Positions 47,445-56,087 of a stretch of 64,000 nt of DNA are shown in pieces; the stretch's first letter is position 1, and each line of letters starts with the position of its first letter. Position numbers and translations under genes: made by a program. Source of the DNA: Oscillospiraceae bacterium (GTDB lineage Bacteria > Bacillota > Clostridia > Oscillospirales > Oscillospiraceae). A model generated the notes under the pieces. That model was not told the origin of the DNA. It ran no database searches and was given only the letters and a program-made list of their open reading frames with translations. Location: assembly GCA_902791215.1 (NCBI GenBank), contig CADAUZ010000026.1, positions 1-64,000 on the forward strand, written 5' to 3'.

Positions 47445-47476
47445 AGGCACCCCGTGCAGTTTCGCACGGGGTGCCT
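47445..47476. terminator. Bidirectional terminator between adaptor operon and pepT
   Basis: Perfect 13-bp stem AGGCACCCCGTGC/GCACGGGGTGCCT. Confidence 0.75.
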
Positions 47477-47487
47477 GTTCGCTGTTC

Positions 47488-47823
47488 GCCCTCTCCGTCG
47501 CTTCGCGACACCTCCCCCGAAGGGGGAGGCAAGCCTTGGCTCCCCCTCTGGGGGAGCTGGCACGGCACGTCTCACGCAAGCGCAGTGACTGAGAGGGTGT
47601 TCGTTGACGTACAACCCTCTCCGCCCCAGTGTGCGCACTGGGGCACCTCCCCCGAAGGGGGAGGCAAGAGCCGCGCGGCGGGATGGACGTTCCTGGCTTG
47701 GCTCCCCCCATGGGGGAGCTGTCATCGCCATTCACGGCGATGACTGAGAGGGCTTCGATCGACGCATTGCCCTCTCCGCCCCAGTGTGCGCACTGGGGCA
47801 CCTCCCCCGAAGGGGGAGGCAAG
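47488..47823 (+). repeat. Tandem modular repeats R7a-c
   Basis: A half unit (47488-47533) and two full units (47535-47668, 47697-47823) in the same orientation. Unit 3 carries GTCATCGCC/GGCGATGAC as its first hairpin; units 2 and 3 share CCCCAGTG/CACTGGGG as the second. Unit 3 ends 21 bp from the pepT stop. Accounts for most of the 629-bp gap with the elements above. Confidence 0.85.
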
Positions 47824-47844
47824 CGCGCGGCGGGAAGGGCAAGC

Positions 47845-49065
47845 TCACTCTTCCCTTTCGCACACAATATTCAGCAAAATCTCCACGACCTTGTCCATGT
47901 CTTCCACGGCGATGTGCTCGCTCGGTCCGTGGAAGGCCGCGCCGCCGGTGCCGAGGTTCGGGCACGGCAGGCCGCTGAACGACAGACGCGCACCGTCCGT
48001 GCCGCCGCGGATCGGGCTTGTCGCGGGCTTTAGTCCTGCCTTGCGGATGGCTTTTTCGGCCCGGCGGACGATCTGCATGTGGTCGGCCAGGATCTCCGCC
48101 ATGTTGCGGTACTGCTCATTGAGCGTGAGGGTGACGGTCCCCTCGCCGTACTCGGTGTTGATCTCATGGACGATCTCCCGGAGGCGGTCGCAGCGGGCGA
48201 GAAAGCGCTTGGCATCGTGGTCGCGTATGATGTACTTGAGCTCCGCCTCGCTCACGTCGCCGCGCATGTCCGTCAGGTGGTAAAAGCCCTCGTAGCCCTC
48301 GGTGCGGGCGGGGATCTCGTCGGCGGGGAGCATGGCGTTGATGCGCATGGCCACAAGGCTTGCGTTGACCATCACGTCCTTGGCGGAGCCCGGATGCACG
48401 CTCACGCCCTTGATGAGGAAGCTTGCGGAGGCGGCGTTGAAGGTCTCGTAGTTGATCTCCTCCACCGCGTCGCCGTCCACCGTGTAGGCGAAGGCCGCGC
48501 CGAAGCGTTTAAAGTCGATGAGCCGCGCGCCGTGGCCGATCTCCTCGTCCGGGGTGAAGCACACCGCCAGGGCGCAGTGGGGCCGGTCAGAATGGATGAG
48601 CGTTTCGCACACGGTCATGATCTCGGCAACGCCCGCCTTGTCGTCCGCGCCCAGGAGCGTGGTGCCGTCGGTCGTGATGATGGTCTTGCCCACGCAGTTT
48701 TTGAGATCGGGGAAGTCCCGCGGACTGAGCACCAGCCCGGACGTGCCGAGGGCGATGTCGCCCCCGTCGTAGTCAAAGTGCGTCTGCGGCTTGACGCCGG
48801 TGCCGGAAAAGTCCGGGGCCGTGTCGATGTGGGCAATGAGGCCGATGACAGGCTCTGATTCCCAGCCGGGGCTTGCCGGCAGAAAGGCGTAGGTGTAGGC
48901 GTGGGGGTCGGTGTAGACCTGCTTCATGCCCAGGTCCTGCAACTCGCAGTGTAAAAGCCACGAAAAGGCGTACTGCTTTTCGGTGCTGGGGGTGACGGCG
49001 GCGTTATCCTCGTTGCTCTGGGTGTCGATCGCCGCATAGCGCAATAAACGTTTGTAAGCTCTCAT
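47845..49065 (-). CDS. pepT: Peptidase T (aminotripeptidase)
   Basis: 406 aa M20 family. Metal ligands in AHIDTAPD, LLGADDKAG (bridging Asp), FTPDEEIG (catalytic and ligand Glu), YTVDGD and the C-terminal AAFHGPSEH. Dimerisation domain in the middle. Known: cytosolic removal of the N-terminal residue from tripeptides. ATG 49065 follows TGAGGATT; the TTG two codons upstream is less likely. Transcribed alone. Confidence 0.95.
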   Translation of the reverse strand: MRAYKRLLRYAAIDTQSNEDNAAVTPSTEKQYAFSWLLHCELQDLGMKQVYTDPHAYTYAFLPASPGWESEPVIGLIAHIDTAPDFSGTGVKPQTHFDYDGGDIALGTSGLVLSPRDFPDLKNCVGKTIITTDGTTLLGADDKAGVAEIMTVCETLIHSDRPHCALAVCFTPDEEIGHGARLIDFKRFGAAFAYTVDGDAVEEINYETFNAASASFLIKGVSVHPGSAKDVMVNASLVAMRINAMLPADEIPARTEGYEGFYHLTDMRGDVSEAELKYIIRDHDAKRFLARCDRLREIVHEINTEYGEGTVTLTLNEQYRNMAEILADHMQIVRRAEKAIRKAGLKPATSPIRGGTDGARLSFSGLPCPNLGTGGAAFHGPSEHIAVEDMDKVVEILLNIVCEREE

Positions 49066-49086
49066 ATGCAATCCTCATTTCTGCAT

Positions 49087-49463
49087 TGGCCCCCTTGCAC
49101 CTGGGCCCTTTATGGGTCTAAAGGGGGCATAGCGACGCGCGGGAAGCGCGTGACGATCAAAGCTTGCTGGCATGGCGCGTCTCACGCAAGCGCCATGACT
49201 GGGGGATTCCGTTCATCGAATCAGGTTGTGGTTGCCCGCCTTGCCGCGTTTACCGTTTCCGTGCAGGCATTAGAGCCTGCCCGAAAAGCGGTGCGGCTGC
49301 GGAGATTCCGTGCCGCCTTCTTCTGCCACAGGCAGCGACGCGAAGCTAGTCCTTTAGGGCGGCAGCCCGCAATCCCCCCGCCCCAGTGTGCGCAGAAGGT
49401 GAATTGCCCCGAAGGGGCAAGAGAAGCCGGCCTGGGCCGCTGGGGCACCCCCCTTTAGGCAAG
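49087..49463. repeat. Long modular repeat R8
   Basis: About 377 bp, edges GGCCCCCTTGCACC and CCTTTAGGCAAG. CATGGCG/CGCCATG stem with the same loop as R11; central module with GCAGGC/GCCTGC as in R3. Its right edge supplies the stop codon of ylmH. Confidence 0.8.
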
Positions 49464-50186
49464 GACGAACACTCTCCCCTTGCGGGAGCTGCCGCCGATC
49501 TCGGCGACACGGCCCTTGCCGGTGCCGCGCAGAGTCAGCACGTCGCCCTCTTTGACGGGAGCGTCGGGCTTTAAGCACTCGCTGTAGTTTAACTGTATCA
49601 GGCCTGCCGCGATCTGGCGCGTGACCTCGGTGCGCGACAGATGAAACAGTCCCGCCGCCACCGCGTCCAGGCGCGGACTCATGACCGTGAAGCGCCGCTT
49701 CTCGGTCTTTTTCTCCCGGACCGGGATCTCGTCCAGCGATATCTCGACCGCCTTGACGCCGCAGCGCCCTACCTTGTCTATGGAAAGCAGGTGGCGTAAG
49801 ACGCTCGGTTGACATAATGCGATTGCCTCATGGCCCTCGACCAGGATATCGCCGACCCACTCGCGCCCGACGCCCATGCCGAGGATCGCGCCCATGTAGT
49901 CCCGGTGCCCCGGTTCCCCGAAGGCGGCGGTGAGAAGTATGGCGCAGATGTGCTCAGAGATGTCCAGCGCGTCCGCCTCCATCCAGTCGGGCAGGAAGAA
50001 GGCAATCGTGCGCTCGGCGTCCGGGTGGCCGCCGTGAAAGACCATGTTCGCCTCCCGGAGGGCGGGGTCATGCTCAAGGGTGTAGCGCTCGGCGGGGGTG
50101 AGAAAGCCGGTGTTCGTGGGCGTGCCCCGGCCCTCGCAGCGCCTTGCCAGGTCCTCGGCCCGTTTAAGAATCTCTTCTTTGTCCAT
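49455..50186 (-). CDS. ylmH: S4-domain ribosome quality-control protein YlmH (RqcP2-like)
   Basis: 243 aa. The first 160 residues match YlmH (FLTPAERYTLEHDPAL, HRDYMGAILGMGVGREWVGDIL); the S4 RNA-binding domain is at about 175-235 (RLDAVAAGLFHLSRTEV, IQLNYSECLK, DVLTLRGTGKGRV). Known: in Bacillus YlmH/RqcP2 binds peptidyl-tRNA-50S complexes in ribosome quality control. Start overlaps the GTPase-NYN gene by 23 bp. The last codons (VFVLA-stop) come from the edge of repeat R8, so the native tail is lost. Confidence 0.88.
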   Translation of the reverse strand: MDKEEILKRAEDLARRCEGRGTPTNTGFLTPAERYTLEHDPALREANMVFHGGHPDAERTIAFFLPDWMEADALDISEHICAILLTAAFGEPGHRDYMGAILGMGVGREWVGDILVEGHEAIALCQPSVLRHLLSIDKVGRCGVKAVEISLDEIPVREKKTEKRRFTVMSPRLDAVAAGLFHLSRTEVTRQIAAGLIQLNYSECLKPDAPVKEGDVLTLRGTGKGRVAEIGGSSRKGRVFVLA

Positions 50187-52758
50187 CCTGTAACCTCGTC
50201 TGGTGGGCGTTGAAGTTTGTTTTTTTCAAGACCTCTTCGATCTGACTGAGCACCCATTCCGCCTCGCCCTTGAACTCCCCGGACGAACAGCGCAGCACGC
50301 CGGAGCGCAGGGCCGACAGGCGGATGAGGTTGTCGCTGGTCACGACGCGCACCGCGTAGTTCTTGCCGATCTCGTCGACGATGCGCTCGATGTAGGCGTC
50401 GGCGGTCTCGCCGTCCTTCGTGAAGGCCACCGAGATGTTGTGATACTCCGTGCGGGAGCCGGGGTTGCCCGGCGTGCGAAAGCCGTCGAACACTAGCACC
50501 AGCTTTGCCCCTGTAAAGCCCGCGTAGCCCGAGAGGATATCCATGAGCCGCTCGCGGGCAAGGTCCAGGCGGTCACGCGCCAGGGCTTTGAGCTCGTCCC
50601 AGGCGAAGATGAGGTTGTAGCCGTCGACGATGATGTGCTCTTTCCTGGAAGATATCTGCGAGACCTCCGTCACGGCGGCGTTTACCTGCCGGGCGCGGTA
50701 CTCGGGGCGGCGGATGGGGCCGAACTCCCGCTCCATGATGGCCTCCAGCTCCCGGTCGTCGATGTTCAGACTTCGGCAGCGTTGGATGGGCTTTGCGGGC
50801 GCTTCCTCCTGCTTCGGCTTCAAAACACTCTCGAGGTGCATGTAGTCCGGCACCTCCTTCCAGTTGACGTTCATGCCCGCCCCGTGGGCGCAGAAGACGG
50901 AGTCGGCGGGGTTTTCCTCGTCCCGCTCGGGCTCATAGCCGATTTCTTCCACGATGCGCTTCTGCTCGGCGCAGGGGCGGTAGCCGCAGGGCGTGAGGCT
51001 CAGGCGGCCCCGGCCATGGGACCAGGAGACCAGCTCTTCCATATAATTATTCAGCTTCACCGCCGGGGCCGCGCCCTCCAGGCGCAGGTACTCGCCCTGC
51101 TCCTCGGGGGACGAGAAGTCCCCGTTCATGGCGCGGATGTCGGTGATGGCCCGGCCGATCTGCTCGGCGGGCACTTCCAGCACAAAGCTGTACCAGGGCT
51201 CGAGCAGCACCGAATCCGCCTGCATGAGACCCTGCCGCACGGCGCGGTAGGTGGCCTGGCGAAAGTCCCCGCCCTCGGTGTGCTTGAGGTGGGCGCGGCC
51301 CGCTGCCAGCGTGATGCGCATGTCGGTGACGGGTGAGCCGGTGAGCACGCCCCTGTGCTGCTTTTCGGCAAGGTGCGTCAAAATCAGGCGCTGCCAGTTG
51401 CGGTCCAGCACATCCTCGGGCACGATGCTGTCAAAGCTCACTCCGCTGCCGGGCGGCAGGGGCTCAAGCAATACATGCACCTCGGCATAGTGGCGCAGGG
51501 GCTCAAAGTGGCCTACGCCCTCCACGGTATTTTTGATGGTTTCCCTGTATAGAATACGTCCGGTGTCAAGCTCGATTTCGGTATCAAAGCGGTCGCGGAC
51601 GATGCTTTTGAAGATCTCGGCCTGGATCTTTCCCATGAGCTGGACGCTGATCTCCTTGGACTGCGCGTTCCAGACCACGTGCAGCTGCGGGTCCTCCTGG
51701 TCAAGCTGCATGAGCTTCGGCAGCAGGAGCATCGGGTCCGTCCCTTTGGGAAGCAGCACCCGGTAGCTCATGACCGGCTCCAAAACCGGGCCCTCCGCGT
51801 CCGCGGCGGCGCCGAGGCCCTGTCCGGGTCTTGTGGCGCTTAACCCTAAGGCCGCGCAGACCCAGCCCGCTTTGACCTCCTCGGCAGTGTCGAACTTCTG
51901 GCCCGAATAGATGCGAAGCCCGCTGACCTTTTCCTCGACGCCATTTCCCTCGGCGTCGTTATATTTTAATAGTGTGCGCACCTTTAAGCTCCCGCCCGTG
52001 ACCTTGAGCCAGGTCAGGCGGTTTCCCTGGGCATCGCGGGAGATTTTATACACACGCGCGGCAAAGTCCGGACCATAGGCGGGACACGGCGCGTATTTTT
52101 CCAGCGCGTCCAGAAACTCGCCCACGCCCTCGGTCTTGAGTCCCGAGCCGAAGAAGCACGGGAAGAGCCGCCGGGACTGAATCAGGTCACACAGGGTCTC
52201 GTCCCCGATGCTGCCCGCGTCCAGGTATTCCTCCATGGCCCCCTCGTCGCACATGGCAACGGCGTCGTCGCGCTTGGGGCCGCCGAAGTCGACGCAGCGC
52301 TCGGAAAGGCGGGCGGTCAGCTCCGCCATCAGGGCGTCGCGTCCGGGGCCGGGCAGGTCCATTTTTGTTATGAATAAGAAGGTCGGGACATGGTAGCGCT
52401 CCAAAAGCTTCCAGAGCGTTTCCGTGTGGGCCTGAACGCCGTCGGTGCCGGAGATGACCAGCACCGCGCAGTCGAGTACGCGAAGCGTGCGCTCAGCCTC
52501 GGCGGAGAAGTCCACGTGGCCCGGGGTGTCCAGCAGGGTCAGGCTCCCCTCCCCCAGCGGCAGGACGGCCTGCTTGGAGAAGATCGTGATGCCGCGCTGC
52601 CGCTCCAGGGCATGGGTATCGAGGAAGCTGTCGCGATGATCGACCCTTCCCAGCTTTTTCAGTTTTCCCGTGAGGTACAGCATGGCCTCGCTCAGCGTGG
52701 TCTTGCCCGCGTCCACGTGGGCCAGGATGCCCAGTACCACATTCTTTTCGTTTTCCAT
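50164..52758 (-). CDS. EF-G/TetM-like translational GTPase fused to a YacP/Rae1-type NYN nuclease
   Basis: 864 aa. GTPase domain: AHVDAGKTT (G1), QRGITI (G2), DTPGHVDF (G3), ITKMD (G4, Thr where NKxD has Asn). EF-G-like domains II-V follow to about 640 (QLMGKIQAEIFKSIV, EPWYSFVLEVPAEQIGRAITDI). Residues 707-845 are a NYN domain: HIIVDGYNLIFAWDELK, LVLVFDGFRTPG, FTKDGETADAYIER, VVTSDN, matching YacP/Rae1 including acidic residues. Known: Rae1 cuts mRNA in the ribosomal A site; TetM-like factors bind there too. Inferred: a ribosome-rescue factor, not tetracycline resistance. Start ATG 52758; no Shine-Dalgarno. Confidence 0.85.
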   Translation of the reverse strand: MENEKNVVLGILAHVDAGKTTLSEAMLYLTGKLKKLGRVDHRDSFLDTHALERQRGITIFSKQAVLPLGEGSLTLLDTPGHVDFSAEAERTLRVLDCAVLVISGTDGVQAHTETLWKLLERYHVPTFLFITKMDLPGPGRDALMAELTARLSERCVDFGGPKRDDAVAMCDEGAMEEYLDAGSIGDETLCDLIQSRRLFPCFFGSGLKTEGVGEFLDALEKYAPCPAYGPDFAARVYKISRDAQGNRLTWLKVTGGSLKVRTLLKYNDAEGNGVEEKVSGLRIYSGQKFDTAEEVKAGWVCAALGLSATRPGQGLGAAADAEGPVLEPVMSYRVLLPKGTDPMLLLPKLMQLDQEDPQLHVVWNAQSKEISVQLMGKIQAEIFKSIVRDRFDTEIELDTGRILYRETIKNTVEGVGHFEPLRHYAEVHVLLEPLPPGSGVSFDSIVPEDVLDRNWQRLILTHLAEKQHRGVLTGSPVTDMRITLAAGRAHLKHTEGGDFRQATYRAVRQGLMQADSVLLEPWYSFVLEVPAEQIGRAITDIRAMNGDFSSPEEQGEYLRLEGAAPAVKLNNYMEELVSWSHGRGRLSLTPCGYRPCAEQKRIVEEIGYEPERDEENPADSVFCAHGAGMNVNWKEVPDYMHLESVLKPKQEEAPAKPIQRCRSLNIDDRELEAIMEREFGPIRRPEYRARQVNAAVTEVSQISSRKEHIIVDGYNLIFAWDELKALARDRLDLARERLMDILSGYAGFTGAKLVLVFDGFRTPGNPGSRTEYHNISVAFTKDGETADAYIERIVDEIGKNYAVRVVTSDNLIRLSALRSGVLRCSSGEFKGEAEWVLSQIEEVLKKTNFNAHQTRLQDGQRRDS

Positions 52759-52764
52759 AGGCAC

Positions 52765-52793
52765 ATTTTACCAGCTTTTCCCGAAAGAATCAA
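52765..52793 (-). promoter_or_regulatory. Promoter placed for a leaderless GTPase-NYN mRNA
   Basis: Minus strand TTGATT (52788-52793), 17-bp spacer, TAAAAT (52765-52770). The expected start, 7 bp past the -10, is the A of ATG 52758, and no ribosome site is present. Confidence 0.6.
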
Positions 52794-52897
52794 TGCAAAA
52801 GTTGAGCATATAAATGGTGTTATGTAACCTTTTGCACATTGCATGCAAAAAGAAATACAATTTTCTGAAACTTTGTCTATTATTTTTGTCAGAGTCA

Positions 52898-52906
52898 TGT
52901 TATAAT
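52898..52906 (+). promoter_or_regulatory. Extended -10 promoter of the second two-component system
   Basis: TGTTATAAT (52898-52906), no clear -35, 68 bp upstream of the response regulator. Confidence 0.6.
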
Positions 52907-52973
52907 TAGAGAGTATATTGCAATCTCATTGACTTTGAATTTTCTACTATATAAAACAAGGGGTACACACGAG

Positions 52974-53663
52974 ATGAAGAAAATACTGGTTTTGGAGGAC
53001 GAGTCCAATATCCGCAGCTTTGTGGTCATCAATCTGCGCCGCAGCGGCTTTGAGCCCATCGAGGCCGGCACCGGCGAGGAGGCGCTGGAGAAATGGAAGG
53101 TCAATCCCGACATCTGTCTTGCGCTGCTGGACGTGATGCTGCCGGACATCGACGGCTTTGAGGTCTGCCGCCGCATCCGCGCCTCGGGCTCGAAGATGGG
53201 CATCATCATGCTCACGGCGAAGAACCAGGAGATCGACAAGGTCACCGGCCTTATGACCGGAGCCGACGACTACGTCACCAAGCCCTTCTCCCCCGCCGAG
53301 CTCACCGCCCGCGTCGACGCGCTCATCCGCCGCCTGGGCGTGGACGACGCGGAGAAGTCCTCCACCGAGATCGTGAGCGGGCCCTTCCTGCTCAACACCC
53401 GCAACCGCACGCTGGAGAAGGACGGGCAGCGGCTCAAGCTTACGCAGATCGAGTACATGCTCATCAAGCTCTTTATGGAAAATCCCGGCAAGGCCATGAG
53501 CCGTGAGGATATTCTCTCCGCCGTCTGGGGCAGCGACTTCACGGGCGAACTCAAGACCGTGGACGTGAACATCCGGAGGCTTCGCATCAAGATCGAAAAC
53601 GACCCCACCGAGCCGGAGTACCTGACCACCGTGTGGGGCTACGGGTACAAGTGGGGGTACTGA
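52974..53663 (+). CDS. OmpR/PhoB family response regulator
   Basis: 229 aa. Receiver with LEDES, phospho-Asp in ALLDVMLPDIDGF and VTKPFSP; winged helix with LTQIEYMLIKLFM and YLTTVWGYGYKWGY. ATG 52974 is chosen because homologues begin MKKILVLEDE; an upstream extension of 15 codons crosses the leader. Ribosome site weak (AAGGGG). Partner kinase is 193 bp downstream, separated by repeat R9. Confidence 0.92.
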   Translation: MKKILVLEDESNIRSFVVINLRRSGFEPIEAGTGEEALEKWKVNPDICLALLDVMLPDIDGFEVCRRIRASGSKMGIIMLTAKNQEIDKVTGLMTGADDYVTKPFSPAELTARVDALIRRLGVDDAEKSSTEIVSGPFLLNTRNRTLEKDGQRLKLTQIEYMLIKLFMENPGKAMSREDILSAVWGSDFTGELKTVDVNIRRLRIKIENDPTEPEYLTTVWGYGYKWGY

Positions 53664-53681
53664 GAGACCTGCACCCAGCCC

Positions 53682-53815
53682 CTTGCCTCCCCCTTTGGGG
53701 GAGGTGCCCCAGTGCGCACACTGGGGTGGAGAGGGTTGTGCGTCAACGAACACCCTCTCAGTCACGGCGCTTGCGTGAGACGCGCCGTGCCAGCTCCCCC
53801 AGAGGGGGAGCCAAG
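53682..53815 (-). repeat. Modular repeat R9
   Basis: 134 bp, CTTGCCTCCCCC to GGGGGAGCCAAG; CCCCAGTG/CACTGGGG and CACGGCGC/GCGCCGTG stems. Begins 18 bp after the response regulator stop and splits a regulator-kinase operon. Confidence 0.85.
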
Positions 53816-53856
53816 CGCTCCCCGTGGGCAAGTATCATCATTAGGAAGTACGTTTC

Positions 53857-54873
53857 ATGTTTGGCAACTTACGAACACAGCTGCTGCTGTCGAGCATCGC
53901 GGCGCTGGCGCTGCTGCTGATGGGCACCTGGGCCTCCACGCACGGACTCATGAACTGGGCCACCGCCATCTACATCGCTTTGTGCGTGTATGTGCTGGCG
54001 GTCAATATCTGGTTCTGGTGCTGCGTGGCCGCCCCGCTCGAGAAGCTGCGGGAATTTGCAAAGCGCATCTCCTCCGGCAGCTTTGGGCTCAAGACCGAGG
54101 ATTTTGAGCCCGACGAGATCGGCTACCTCGCCGAGGAGATCAACAGCATCTCCGAAAAAACCGCGCTGGCTGAGAAAACCAGGACGGAGTTTATCTCCCA
54201 GGTCTCCCACGAGCTGCGCACGCCCCTGACCGCCATCACCGGCTGGGCCGAGACCATCGCCTACGATCCCGCTGTGCAGGGCGACTCCCTGCGCGGCATC
54301 CAGATCATCTCCAAGGAAGCCGAGAGGCTGACCAACATGGTCAAGGAGCTGCTGGAATTTACCCGCATCCAGGACGGGCGCTTCAATCTGCAGATCGAGC
54401 TTATCGACATTGCCGCCGAGCTCGAGGACGCGCTGTTTACTTACGGGGAGCTCATGAAGCAGGGCGGCATGAAGGTCAACTACCGCGGCCCGAAATCCGA
54501 GATCCCGCTCATCCCCGGCGACTCCGAGAGATTGAAGCAGGTATTTTTGAACCTGCTGGACAACGCCATGAAGCACGGCGGCGAGGGCGGACGCATCGAC
54601 GTAGACCTCAAGCAGATTGACGGCGCGGTGCGCATCCGCGTGCGCGACTACGGCCACGGCATCCCCGAGGCGGAGCTTCCCCACGTCAAGGAGAAGTTTT
54701 ACAAGGGCAGCTCCAAAAACCGCGGCACCGGCATCGGCCTTGCTGTCTGCGACGAGATCGTCACCCGCCACGGCGGCACCCTGGACATTGCCAACGCCCC
54801 CGGCAAGGAGGGCGGATGTCAGGTGACCGTTACGCTTCCCATCGGCGCCAAGCTGAACGCGAATGGGAAGTAA
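53857..54873 (+). CDS. Sensor histidine kinase
   Basis: 338 aa. Two adjacent membrane helices at about 8-24 and 33-55 with almost no external loop, HAMP (about 58-105), H-box SQVSHELRTPLTAITGW, N-box QVFLNLLDNAMKHG, G boxes DYGHGI and GTGIGLAV. An intact class I kinase with an intramembrane-type sensor. Ribosome site weak (AGGAAG, 11 bp upstream). Likely pairs with the regulator at 52974. Confidence 0.92.
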   Translation: MFGNLRTQLLLSSIAALALLLMGTWASTHGLMNWATAIYIALCVYVLAVNIWFWCCVAAPLEKLREFAKRISSGSFGLKTEDFEPDEIGYLAEEINSISEKTALAEKTRTEFISQVSHELRTPLTAITGWAETIAYDPAVQGDSLRGIQIISKEAERLTNMVKELLEFTRIQDGRFNLQIELIDIAAELEDALFTYGELMKQGGMKVNYRGPKSEIPLIPGDSERLKQVFLNLLDNAMKHGGEGGRIDVDLKQIDGAVRIRVRDYGHGIPEAELPHVKEKFYKGSSKNRGTGIGLAVCDEIVTRHGGTLDIANAPGKEGGCQVTVTLPIGAKLNANGK

Positions 54874-54899
54874 AGTGGCATGGGAACAGCTTGCCGTTT

Positions 54900-55035
54900 G
54901 TCATTGCGAACCAGTGACCGATGTCACTGGTGTGGCAATCCGCCCGCCGGAGGCACATAAAACACGCAGAAATCCGAACTGGCCGCTGGGAATACGGATT
55001 GCCACGACCAGTTTGAGAACTGGTCTCGCAATGAC
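54900..55035. repeat. ATTGCGA-family palindrome, copy 2
   Basis: 136 bp, ends GTCATTGCGA and TCGCAATGAC. Stems ACCAGTGAC/GTCACTGGT on the left and ACCAGTT/AACTGGT on the right; shares GGCAATCCGCCCGCCGGAGG with the copy at 47249. Starts 27 bp after the kinase stop. Confidence 0.8.
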
Positions 55036-55130
55036 AGGCGGGGAGCTTGTCCTTGTTGACTAAAGCCGATACGCATAATTGTTGATTTAATCCCCCCGCA
55101 TTATCGCAACATACAGAGGAGAATGCAATT

Positions 55131-56081
55131 TTGAAAAATCCAAGTTCCTGCAATTTCAAGACATCCATCGGCGGTCAGGCCCTCATTGAGGGCATCCTGA
55201 TGCGCGGACCGAAAAAACAGGCCATCGTCTGCCGCACGGCTGACGGGCTTGTGGAAAAGACCGAGGACCTCAAGTTCATCAAGGACCGCTACCCCATCCT
55301 CGGCTGGCCGCTGATTCGCGGCTGCGCCATCTTCCTCAGCTCCATGATCAACGGCATGCAGGCCCTCACCTACTCGGCAAGCCTCGTCCCGCTCGAGGAG
55401 CAGGGCGAACCCGACAAGCTCGACCAGTGGATCAACAACCACTTTTCCGAGGAGAAGGCCAAGAACATCATCATCGGCGTGGCGGTGGTGCTCGGCATCG
55501 CGCTGAGCCTGTTTTTGTTCATCTTCCTGCCCGCCCTGATCGTGAGCCTCATCAAGCCCCTGACCGAGAGCCTCTTTGTCCGCAACATCGCCGAGGGCCT
55601 CACCCGCGTCATCATTCTGCTGACCTACATGAAGCTCGTCACCCTCACCCCCGATGTCAAGCGCCTGTTTTCCTACCACGGTGCCGAGCACAAGACCATC
55701 TTCTGCTATGAGCACGGCAAGGAGCTCACGGTCGAGAACGTGCGGCCCGAGTCCCGCTTCCACCCCCGCTGCGGCACCAGCTTTCTGCTGGTCGTGGTGG
55801 TGGTGAGCATCCTGGTAAATTCCGTGGTGCGCGTGCAGAACACCTTCGCCCGTATGGGCTTTCACCTGCTGCTTCTGCCCGTCGTGGTGGGCATCAGCTA
55901 TGAGATCAACCGCTGGTGCGGTCTGCACGACAACTGGCTGTCCGCCGCGCTGTCCGCGCCGGGCAAGTGGCTGCAGCGCATCACCACCAACGAGCCGGAC
56001 GACAGCATGATCGAGTGCGCCATCCGCGCCATCGAGCTTGTCATCCCGGACCAACAGGGCAGCGACGCCTGGGGGAGCTGA
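55131..56081 (+). CDS. DUF1385 family membrane protein
   Basis: 316 aa. Conserved SIGGQALIEGILMRGPKK and SYHGAEHKTIFCYE with HPRCGTSFLL; about four membrane segments. Starts at TTG 55131 with AGAGGAGA upstream. Known: in Firmicutes this gene usually precedes prmC and prfA; function unknown. The His/Cys-rich motifs hint at a metal site. prmC follows after 6 bp. Confidence 0.9.
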   Translation: MKNPSSCNFKTSIGGQALIEGILMRGPKKQAIVCRTADGLVEKTEDLKFIKDRYPILGWPLIRGCAIFLSSMINGMQALTYSASLVPLEEQGEPDKLDQWINNHFSEEKAKNIIIGVAVVLGIALSLFLFIFLPALIVSLIKPLTESLFVRNIAEGLTRVIILLTYMKLVTLTPDVKRLFSYHGAEHKTIFCYEHGKELTVENVRPESRFHPRCGTSFLLVVVVVSILVNSVVRVQNTFARMGFHLLLLPVVVGISYEINRWCGLHDNWLSAALSAPGKWLQRITTNEPDDSMIECAIRAIELVIPDQQGSDAWGS

Positions 56082-56087
56082 ACGCTT

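Noticed and set aside
47488-47823. CRISPR array
   Set aside because: Only two and a half units, about 130 bp each and internally palindromic, no regular spacers, no cas genes.
47237-47867. ORFs reading through the tandem repeats
   Set aside because: Their peptides (PPPSGEVSRSDGEG type) are repeat-encoded and recur wherever a repeat lies.
50164-52758. Tetracycline resistance gene (tetM/tetW type)
   Set aside because: The GTPase is divergent, has a TKMD motif and a C-terminal nuclease, and sits with ylmH; a housekeeping role fits better.
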